Assembly: GCF_000173075.1 (NCBI RefSeq)
Contig: NZ_ABVL01000021.1
Location: forward strand, 45,814 to 109,813
Direction: 5' to 3'
DNA length: 64,000 nt
From: Chthoniobacter flavus Ellin428
Lineage (GTDB): Bacteria; Verrucomicrobiota; Verrucomicrobiia; Chthoniobacterales; Chthoniobacteraceae
Part shown: positions 57,211-64,000 of the stretch, one piece after another
Layout: each line of letters opens with the position of its first letter
How positions within the stretch are numbered: position 1 is the stretch's first letter
Notes under the pieces: model-generated
The model's database searches: none
What the model saw: the letters and a program-made list of their open reading frames with translations, nothing else
Told to the model about the DNA's origin: nothing
Position numbers and translations under genes: made by a program

Positions 57211-58757
57211 TTAGCTTTCGGAGTTGTTGTTGAGGACGAAGCGCAGGCGCACTTCGCCGAGTTCGATGACATCGCCTTCCGCGAGCGGCACCTTGTCCAC
57301 CCGCTTGCCGCCGATGAAGACGCCATTGGAGGCTTCCAGGTCGGCGATGATGAATTTGTCGCCGCGCTTGATCAGTTCCGCGTGATGGCTGGAGACGCTG
57401 TTGTTCTTCATCACGATATCGTTGTCCTGCTTGCGGCCGATGCGAGTGGCCGCCTTGGTGATGGGATAGCGGGTCTCGTCGGCGTCGAGCGTGACCAGCC
57501 AGGCGAGGACCGCGGGCTCGGGAATCGGTGTCTCTGGCGGCGTATCGAGTGGCGCGATCGGAATGAATGGCTCGGTGACCAGCACGGGTTCCGGGTTCTT
57601 GAAACTGCGGATGAGCGCGACGAGCAGGAGCAGGAAGGCGACGAGCAGCACCGCCCCGCCGGCGATGGCCAGCGCGTAGTGCACGCGCAGCCTGGCCACG
57701 AAGAGCGCCCAACTGGATTCCGGAGAAACCACGGCAGGCGCGACCGGCTCGCTACGTACGACCGGCTGCGGCGCTTCCGGCACGCCGTTGGACTCGAAGC
57801 TCTGGGTGAACGTGTAGAGCTTGCCAAATTCCGTCTGCACCTTGCCCTCGAGGTTCACGGTGCCCTTTGGCGCGCTCAACTGGATCTCCGCCTGGCCGCC
57901 GGCGCTCATGAACTTCAGCAGATTGCTCTCCGCGTCCTCGGGCAGCTTGGGATCGCTGCCATCGGCGCGCAAGGGATAGCCGCCGGTTCGTCCGCGAGTG
58001 GGTCGAGCTTCTGCACATCGGCGCGCGCCTCGGTCGATTTCGGAAATCCGATGGTGCAGATGTGCACCTTCGCTTTGAGCGCGGCCTGCACGACATCCTG
58101 CTGCGAGACGACCTTGTCATTGGAAATGCCGTCGGAGATCAGCACGATGTATTTGCGATCCGCCGGCGTGCCGCTGAACCACTCGATCGCCCGCTTCGCT
58201 CCGAGATACAACTCCGGGGAGACGCCGTTGAACGTCACCTTCTCGATGGCCGAATCAACGATGCTCTTCTTGCTGCCCATCGGTGCCATGAGGTCGATGT
58301 TCCCCGCGGAGAACGTCGCCACACCGACTTGATACGGTGCGGTCTCGGCCACGGCGGAAACTTTGCTCATCGTGTCGCGGATCGTTTTCCACAATTTCTC
58401 GCGCGCCTTTTCGTTGGTGTCCTTGTTGTTGCCGAGCGTCTTGTCGACGAGCACGAGCACGGCGCAGTGATAGTTGGGCAGCTTGTCCGCCGGGGTGAAC
58501 TTGACTTTGTCTTTTTCGACGGGTGTTCCATTGGCCGTCACGTCGAGCGACGAAACGCGATCCGGCGCCGGCAGGGCGAAGTCGATCTTCACACTCGTGC
58601 CGTTGTAGGGCTGGACGACGTCGATGGTTTTGAGCGCGGATTGCGCGAAGACTTGGGAACCCGCCACCAGCATCGCCACCCGAAGCCAGCCACGCGCTGC
58701 TGCCAATCCACGGGCCGCCACTTCACGAACATTCTGCAGTGAGGAGAAATCTCTCAT
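57211..58757 (-). CDS. VWA-like domain protein with membrane helix and C-terminal FHA domain (frameshifted)
   Basis: Signal peptide and a VWA-like domain (VLVLVDKTLGN where DxSxS is expected, so a degenerate metal site; IVLISDGISN) are read from ATG 58757. After DPLADE the frame changes, and the remainder starting GGYPLRADGS is open to 57211. Inserting one A near 57984 (GAA to GAAA) gives DETGGYPLRADGS, continuous. The second part has a Pro-rich linker, a membrane helix (LAIAGGAVLLVAFLLLLVALI), another Pro-rich segment and a cytoplasmic FHA domain (TRIGRKQDNDIVM, SSHHAELI, EASNGVFIGG). Total about 515 residues. First gene of the operon. Confidence 0.8.
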
Positions 58758-58975
58758 AGGCAACCAGATTAGTTCTGTTAATCGATTCTGATTTTCACGC
58801 AAAGAGAGGTCAATTTGTTTGTTGGCCAGTCGCGGGCTGGCCGCGGGAACACGGGGTGCGATGCAAGCATCCGCAGGTGAGCTAGTTAGGTAGTTACCGA
58901 GGATCATTGGGGTGTTGGGGAGTTGCGTATTTATGCCCTGCTATTACGAACCCCGGTCCGTTTGTGACGCCGATC

Positions 58976-59177
58976 GGGGAAATTTTTGCAGATTGTTTGC
59001 CCCCTGGGAGGGGCGACTTTCCAGTCGCCCTGCGTCGCGTAGCGCCGCCCCACAGAGTGGATCTTTACCCACACCTTTCCTGACGGCGACGAAGTCGCTG
59101 CGGTGTAGTGGAAGGTTGTCCCGGAGGGACAAAGGAATTTAGCCGGGGGTACAGCGAGCTTGCGAGCGACACCCCGG
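58976..59177. repeat. Compound hairpin repeat between divergent signalling genes
   Basis: GGCGACTTTCCAGTCGCC is a short perfect palindrome near 59013. Further on, CCGGGGGTACAGCGAGC (59143-59159) pairs with GAGCGACACCCCGG in a nested hairpin ending at 59177. The motif TCCCGGAGGGAC lies between them. It is the main content of the 576-base gap between the VWA-FHA gene and the ASKHA gene; the rest (58758-58975 and 59178-59333) shows no gene. Confidence 0.5.
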
Positions 59178-59333
59178 AACACCTCCCCCAACACGGATGC
59201 GCCCCCGGAGGCGGCGCCGGAATCCTTCATCAGCGGGAGTTTCGCCCCTTCGCGGCGAATCGTGGGAGGACGCGGGATTACCTTGCCAAGGCCATGAAGC
59301 TGGAGCTATCAGCGAAGCTCCTCATCGCCGCTT

Positions 59334-60449
59334 ATGAAGGCACTTTTCCTCTTCGCGATCGTCGCGCTTTTCTGTCCGCTGTTTGGCTTCACCACGACGA
59401 TCGCCGCAGGATCGGGCAATGACATCTACGCGGTGGTCGAGATCGGGGCGAGCGGCGTGAAAGGCGTGGTCGTGCAGACCGTGGCGGAGAATGCCGATCC
59501 GGAAAATCCGCCGATCAAAATGCTCAAGCAGTACGAGCCGCTCGATAAGAATGCATTCACCGCGGAAGCGGCGGCGCGCGTGGGCGGGGCGGTGGCGCAG
59601 ATGCACCGCCAGATGGTGGACGAATTCAAGGTGCCGGAGAATCACTTCTATCTCGTGGGCAGCAGCGGCATTCCGGCGGACGTGAAGAGCGCGATCGCGG
59701 GAAAGACTTTCCTCGAAGGAACGACCGTCGAATACATCGACGCCACCAAGGAGGCGACGCTCGTCTTTCGCGGCATCGTGCCGCCGCGCCGCTTCAGCCA
59801 GGTGGTCGTGCTCGATATCGGTAGCGGCAATTCGAAAGGCGCGTACGTCGAGAAGGCCAAACCCGAGGCGACGTTCAGCACTTACTCGATCCCGTGGGGG
59901 ACAAAGACTTACGCGCAGGAGATCAACAAGGGGCGCAAAGATGGCTCGCAATTCATGGTGGTGGCCGATCCGCTGCGCAAGGAATTGGTCCTGCCGGCGG
60001 TGCAGAGCGCGGTGCGGGATTTTCCGGGGATGCAAAATTTGCGGCGCGTTTATCTCGCCGGCGGCACGCCGTGGGCCATGGCCACGTTGCTTCACCCGGA
60101 GGAAATCGGCCCGGATAAAAAAGGGCGCGAAAGCGCGTGGGTGAAAATCAGCGTCGAGGACATCGCGAAATATTACGGCAAGGCGACCACCGATCCCGCG
60201 GGACTTCTCCAGCCGGACCTGAGCGGCGTCCGCAAGGAAAACCGGCAGAAAGCAGAGAACGAAGTGGCGCGGGTGGGCAAGGTCTTCAATCACGATCAAC
60301 TCATGGCCGGCGCACAGATTCTCAAGACCTTCGCCGACGAGATGCACTTCGAAAGAAAAGACGCCATCTACTTCGCCCGCCGCGCCCTCTACGCCTGGCC
60401 GCAGGGGTACATTTTGGAGAAGCTCGCGGCGGCGAATGCGAAGAACTAA
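59334..60449 (+). CDS. Exported ASKHA-fold (Ppx/GppA-like) protein
   Basis: A 371-residue protein with an unmistakable signal peptide (LFLFAIVALFCPLFGFTTTIAA). Two phosphate-like motifs follow: VVEIGASGVKGVVV and VVVLDIGSGNSKGAYV, then VYLAGGTPWAMA in the adenosine-motif position. This is the sugar kinase/Hsp70/actin fold, closest by eye to exopolyphosphatase/pppGpp phosphohydrolase. Such proteins normally need cytoplasmic nucleotide; export is odd. The first motif has Glu where Asp is standard. Lies between the VWA-FHA operon and the FGE-kinase, facing the latter. Confidence 0.7.
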   Translation: MKALFLFAIVALFCPLFGFTTTIAAGSGNDIYAVVEIGASGVKGVVVQTVAENADPENPPIKMLKQYEPLDKNAFTAEAAARVGGAVAQMHRQMVDEFKVPENHFYLVGSSGIPADVKSAIAGKTFLEGTTVEYIDATKEATLVFRGIVPPRRFSQVVVLDIGSGNSKGAYVEKAKPEATFSTYSIPWGTKTYAQEINKGRKDGSQFMVVADPLRKELVLPAVQSAVRDFPGMQNLRRVYLAGGTPWAMATLLHPEEIGPDKKGRESAWVKISVEDIAKYYGKATTDPAGLLQPDLSGVRKENRQKAENEVARVGKVFNHDQLMAGAQILKTFADEMHFERKDAIYFARRALYAWPQGYILEKLAAANAKN

Positions 60450-60455
60450 GAAAAC

Positions 60456-62288
60456 CTACCTCCCCGGCGGCACCAGCACGCAGCGGAACCCGATGAACGG
60501 CCGCCGGCTATCCGCGCTCTCGTGATATTGCGGCTTGTCGCGGCACGCGAGGGCATCGCCCGCGGCGTCTCTCCAACTCGCGCCCATCACCAGCATTTCG
60601 CCGCTGCCGAGATCCTGGTCCGCGCTCCATTCCTGCACATTGCTGCCGAAATCAAAGAGGCCCGCTTTATTCGCCCGGAACGTGCCCACTGGCGAAGTCG
60701 TGGCAAAGCCATCATCATAGTTCGCCACGATGGCGAAATTGGCGCCGAAACGTTTTCGCGCGGTGAGGTCGGCGTAATTGCCCGCGCCCTGCGGCGGCAC
60801 GCTCTCGTCGCCCCACGGATATTTGTCATCCCCGCGCGCGGTGCGCCATTCGGCCCAGGTCGGCAGTCGATAAGTGATCGTCTTTCCGCTCCTTTTGCTC
60901 TCGGTCTCGGAGAGCCATTGGCAAAAGGCGTTGGCTTCATTCCAGCTGACCATCACCACGGGATGCGTCGGCTCGCGACCTACCGGCACCTTGTTGGTCG
61001 TCTCGGCCGTCTCCCAATCTGATGCTACCCCGGGGTGCCCGTGCGCATAGGCGGCGTAATCCACATGGCGCGTCTGATGAACGCAGAACATCACCTTCGT
61101 CCCGGCTACCGGGACAAACTTCATCGCGAGCGAATTGACGTAATCTCCGCCCTGCCACCCGCCGGCCGGGGATTCGATTGGTGCTCCGGGGGTGGTCACC
61201 ACGTCCTTCGTCTTCGTTTCGCTGCCGGTGACGAAATGCAGAATCCCGCCACCCGCAACCAAAGCCAGCAGCGCCGCCCCGGCGAGCACCAGCACACCCT
61301 TGCGTTTCGCCGGTTCGGGATTTGGCGGCGTCACCCGTTTCGAGTCACGACGCTCCGGTCTCTCCACTTTCTCGACCACGAGCGGCGGGGCGTGCACCGA
61401 TTTGCCCTTCGTCAAATCTCCCGCGAGCATGTGCCGCCATTGCATCACGCTGCGCGGACGGTCGTTGGGATTGACATGAAAGCCGGCATCCAGCGCGCGC
61501 AAAAATAGATCGCTGTATTTTCCGTGGTAACGTTGCGCCAACGCCGGAAAGCGATCGACGCTGGCGCAGCGATCCATGGACAGCGACGGGACCTCTCCGG
61601 TAATCGCATGGGCCATCACACCCGCGAGCGCATAGATATCCGTGTAAGGTCCCTGCGGCGAATCGGTCTGGTATTGCTCGATCGGCGAATAGCCCGCCCG
61701 CACCACGCCGGTGCTCGTCTTGTTCTTGTCCACCGTCGTGCGCGCCGCGCCGAAATCGAGCAGCATCGGCCGTCCCTCCGCAGTGACGAGAATGTTCTCC
61801 GGACTGATGTCACGGTGCAGCACATGATTGCGGTGCACGCAGTCCAGCCCCTCGAGCAGCGGAAAGAGAATGCCGCGTAACGCCTGCTCGGACGGCTTGC
61901 GATGTTTGCGCATCCACTCGAGCAGATTCTGACCGTGCACGAATTCCATGACCATGTAAGCGGTGCCGTGGCATTCCAGGAAACGATAGACGTGCACGAT
62001 GTTCTCATGCCGCAGGCCGGCGAGAATACGCGCTTCGTTGATGAAACGCTGCTTCGCCCAGGCAAAGCTCTCCGCGTCCTCCGGCCGTTTGGGCATGACC
62101 GTCACACCCTCCACGCGCGTGGCAAAATCGCGTGGCAGCAACTCCTTGATCGCCACCTCGATATTCAACAGCGTGTCCTGCGCGAGATAGGTAATGCCGA
62201 ACCCGCCCTGCCCCAGCACCTTCACCACGCGGAACTCCGCAAAACGATGCCCCACCGGAAGTGCGAGACGGTGGGAGGAGCCGATCAT
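60456..62288 (-). CDS. Serine/threonine kinase with extracytoplasmic formylglycine-enzyme-like domain
   Basis: A 610-residue membrane kinase. The cytoplasmic domain has VLGQGGFGITYLAQ, VAIKELLP, HRDISPENILV and LLLDFGAART. HRDISPEN (rather than KPxN) is a known bacterial variant. After a basic linker comes one membrane helix (GVLVLAGAALLALVAGGGIL) and then a FGE-sulfatase (SUMF1) domain: AMKFVPVAG, THPVVMVSWNEANAFCQWLSE, YRLPTWAEWRTA and FDFGSNVQEWSADQDL. The family form is known from PVC bacteria. The enzymatic Cys pair of true FGE was not confirmed. It ends six bases from the convergent ASKHA gene and is divergent from the sigma gene. Confidence 0.93.
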   Translation of the reverse strand: MIGSSHRLALPVGHRFAEFRVVKVLGQGGFGITYLAQDTLLNIEVAIKELLPRDFATRVEGVTVMPKRPEDAESFAWAKQRFINEARILAGLRHENIVHVYRFLECHGTAYMVMEFVHGQNLLEWMRKHRKPSEQALRGILFPLLEGLDCVHRNHVLHRDISPENILVTAEGRPMLLDFGAARTTVDKNKTSTGVVRAGYSPIEQYQTDSPQGPYTDIYALAGVMAHAITGEVPSLSMDRCASVDRFPALAQRYHGKYSDLFLRALDAGFHVNPNDRPRSVMQWRHMLAGDLTKGKSVHAPPLVVEKVERPERRDSKRVTPPNPEPAKRKGVLVLAGAALLALVAGGGILHFVTGSETKTKDVVTTPGAPIESPAGGWQGGDYVNSLAMKFVPVAGTKVMFCVHQTRHVDYAAYAHGHPGVASDWETAETTNKVPVGREPTHPVVMVSWNEANAFCQWLSETESKRSGKTITYRLPTWAEWRTARGDDKYPWGDESVPPQGAGNYADLTARKRFGANFAIVANYDDGFATTSPVGTFRANKAGLFDFGSNVQEWSADQDLGSGEMLVMGASWRDAAGDALACRDKPQYHESADSRRPFIGFRCVLVPPGR

Positions 62289-62316
62289 GGCGTGTTAGGA
62301 TAGAGCATGGGATAGG

Positions 62317-62449
62317 AACATCCAACATCCAATGGCGCAAGCGCGTGGCGCGGACGCCCTCTTCATAGGGCACGCGCCCAAGCTCTCCGATCGGAGCAGG
62401 CCCTGCAAACCCTCGGCGGCTATCAACTATCAACTATCAACTATCAACT
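62317..62449. repeat. AACATCC and ACTATCA word blocks between kinase and sigma genes
   Basis: AACATCCAACATCC at 62317-62330 and four CTATCAA words at 62420-62449 lie in the 219-base gap shared by the divergent kinase and sigma genes. The intervening bases hold no gene. Promoters of both genes must lie here, but none is clear. Confidence 0.5.
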
Positions 62450-62507
62450 GCGGCAGGTCAGTTCCGACATGGACGGGTGGGTGTTTTTCCCCTATTCTCG
62501 CTCCGGC

Positions 62508-63281
62508 ATGAACGACCCTGCTCCCCGCCCTTCGCGTTCGAGTCCCGCCACACGGGACATGCGTTTTGAACCGACTCGCTGGACGCTCGTCCTCAAGGCA
62601 CGCGAACAGGAAAATACGCGGGAAGCTTCCAATGCGCTGGAAACGCTCTGCCGCACTTACTGGTACCCGCTCTACGCTTTCGCCCGCAAACAAGGCCATT
62701 CCGCACACGATGCCCAGGATCTCGCGCAGGGCTTCTTCTCCTATTTGTTGGAAAAGGATTTGTTTTCCTCCGCCGATCGCACGCTCGGCAAACTCCGCAC
62801 TTTTCTCCTCACGGCGTTTACCCGCTACATCACTCGCGAACGGGTGCACGCTGGCGCGCAGAAGCGTGGCGGTGGCCGCCGGGTGGAATCGCTCGACGAG
62901 GAATTCGACGACGGCGAACGCCGCTACAAACTCGAGCCCGCCGATCGCGTCACCCCGGAGCAGCTCTACGCTCGCTCATGGGCGCTGTCCTTGTTGAAAG
63001 TGGCGAAAAAGCAAATCGCCGAAAAGGAAGCCGCCGCCGGCCGCGCCGCGGTTTTCAAGGTGCTCGAACCATTTCTCGAACAGGAGCGTGATCCGGGCAT
63101 TAGTTACGACGCCATCGCGAAGCATCTGGGTATGTCGCAGGAAGCCGTGCGCAAAGCTGTGAGCCGCCTCCGCGAGCGCTACCGCGACGCCGTGCGCGAC
63201 CAGATCGCCAGCACCCTGCGCGAGCCCACCGAAAAAGACATCGAAACCGAGATGCGCTCCCTGTGGGCGGCGCTCAGTTGA
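62508..63281 (+). CDS. ECF-type RNA polymerase sigma factor
   Basis: A 257-residue sigma factor. Region 2 shows FEPTRWTLVLKARE, CRTYWYPLYAFARKQGHSAHDAQDLAQGFFSYLL and LRTFLLTAFTRYITRERVHAGAQKRGGG. Region 4 is the helix-turn-helix DAIAKHLGMSQEAVRKAVSRLRERY. The family of this shape is common in PVC and acidobacteria and is often linked to nearby Ser/Thr kinases. I used ATG 62508; the earlier start at 62469 adds 13 doubtful residues. No anti-sigma gene follows. Divergence from the kinase gene suggests kinase control. Confidence 0.88.
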   Translation: MNDPAPRPSRSSPATRDMRFEPTRWTLVLKAREQENTREASNALETLCRTYWYPLYAFARKQGHSAHDAQDLAQGFFSYLLEKDLFSSADRTLGKLRTFLLTAFTRYITRERVHAGAQKRGGGRRVESLDEEFDDGERRYKLEPADRVTPEQLYARSWALSLLKVAKKQIAEKEAAAGRAAVFKVLEPFLEQERDPGISYDAIAKHLGMSQEAVRKAVSRLRERYRDAVRDQIASTLREPTEKDIETEMRSLWAALS

Positions 63282-63391
63282 CGGAGAATTTTAAACGCAG
63301 AGACACAGCGCGGCGGAGCCGCAACCAAAGGGGTGTTGGTTCGGGGGGAACTGGATAGACGCGGAAGCGTTAGCCGAATCGGATGGAGTTT

Positions 63392-64000
63392 ATGAGAACA
63401 ACCACTTCATCGACCAACGCCTCCGCCAGTTTTCTATCGCAGCTGGGGAGCAAAGTGAGCGGGATTTTACACGGGTTTGACCGCTTGCGTCTGCGCGGGA
63501 CGCTGCGGGAGCTTTATTGTCCGACGGTCATGGAAGCCTATCTGTGTGCGCAGCATTTGCGCTATCGCGACTATGCAGGCTTGGTGGAGAAGCTGACGGC
63601 GAAGGTCAAGGCCTCGGCGGAGGCTTTGGCGGCCGAGCTGGCCCGGCCGCTGATTTATCTGCCCTCCAGCGCGCGCAGCAAAGAGCAGGCGGCCCGAGAG
63701 CTTGCCGCCCGGGATGGGATCCAGGAAGGGCTCATTGGGATCTTCAAAGCGGTCGAACCTTGCCAGGCTTACGCTTTACGGCGCCAGCGCGAGGCCAGCG
63801 GCTTTGAGTTTCGCATGGAGGTGCGCAAGTGCCTGCATTTCTACTTTTATTTCGCGCACGCGACTTTCGGTTTCATGCATGTGCGGCTCCAGAGCTGGTT
63901 TCCTTTCCGGGTGGATGTTTGCCTCAACGGTCGGCACTGGCTGGCTCGACAGTTGGAGGCGGCGGGGATCGCCTATCGCAAACGGGAGAACGCCCTGCTC
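63392..64000 (+). CDS. Partial gene of an unrecognised family, runs off the window
   Basis: An open frame of 203 codons from ATG 63392 to the end of the window with no stop; an in-frame ATG at 63383 would add three residues. Conserved-looking words are SGILHGFDRLRLRGTLRELY, CLHFYFYFAHATFGFMHVRLQ and SWFPFRVDVCLNGRHWLARQLE. The pattern resembles a family that I know only as multi-copy hypothetical proteins in Acidobacteria and PVC genomes. I see no transposase catalytic motif in this part. Leading DNA (63282-63391) has GCAGAGACACAGCG-type sequence. Confidence 0.6.
   Translation, partial: MRTTTSSTNASASFLSQLGSKVSGILHGFDRLRLRGTLRELYCPTVMEAYLCAQHLRYRDYAGLVEKLTAKVKASAEALAAELARPLIYLPSSARSKEQAARELAARDGIQEGLIGIFKAVEPCQAYALRRQREASGFEFRMEVRKCLHFYFYFAHATFGFMHVRLQSWFPFRVDVCLNGRHWLARQLEAAGIAYRKRENALL

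Noticed and set aside
52715..58757. Type VI secretion post-translational module (PpkA/PppA/Fha)
   Set aside because: Kinase, phosphatase and FHA are present, but no Tss structural gene lies in the window and the FHA proteins have protease or VWA domains.

Overview
The window is GC-rich, densely coded bacterial chromosome. The gene families point to a free-living Gram-negative of the PVC superphylum, most likely Verrucomicrobiota: a DUF1592/DUF1552 pair, a MoxR/DUF58/VWA cluster with ABC-2 exporters, two autotransporter-type outer-membrane proteins, Hanks-type kinases beside FHA, PP2C and ECF sigma genes, and many intergenic iterated-word repeats. No rRNA, tRNA, CRISPR array, prophage or complete insertion sequence was recognised. 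The phylum is an inference; no marker gene was compared.

Layout. 1-3610: end of a ferric-type ABC importer operon whose ATPase is fused through a lipobox-like segment to an NHL propeller. 3607-7558: large VWA membrane protein, EamA-type membrane protein, cupin. 7732-8217: small HExxH protein. 8255-22748: about 14.5 kb on one strand with a MoxR ATPase, DUF58 protein, VWA membrane protein, two exported membrane proteins, two ABC ATPases and three ABC-2 permeases. 22881-31075: ABC-F (Uup-like) ATPase, small membrane protein, VOC protein, exported RICIN-esterase-propeller protein, glutathione peroxidase, TPR glycosyltransferase-like protein. 31361-46709: two autotransporter-like proteins, U32 peptidase-family protein, cupin, DoxX, amidase lipoprotein, DUF1592/DUF1552 operon with a repeat protein, FAD monooxygenase, and a cysteine-less FmdB-like protein. 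47114-51531: dnaK, a small secreted coiled-coil protein, groES, groEL. 51728-52638: a GIY-YIG gene between two large inverted repeats. 52715-63281: phospho-signalling island. 63392-64000: start of an unrecognised gene that runs off the window.

The most system-like part is the island. Six genes on the minus strand (VWA-TM-FHA, FHA, FHA, PP2C, trypsin-TM-FHA, kinase) are tightly spaced. They are followed by an exported sugar-kinase/Hsp70-fold (ASKHA) protein, a kinase with an extracytoplasmic formylglycine-enzyme-like domain, and a divergent ECF sigma factor. Two of its proteins appear to place a sensor-like domain outside and a phosphothreonine-reading FHA domain inside.

Six genes are interrupted by single-base frameshifts. 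Five are explained by one extra G or C in a short G/C run and one by a missing A. Repair restores convincing proteins in each case, so base-calling errors are the first explanation. Intergenic DNA also holds at least four copies of a 150-210 bp inverted repeat, one 274-bp inverted repeat with 81-nt arms, and several blocks built from short iterated words.
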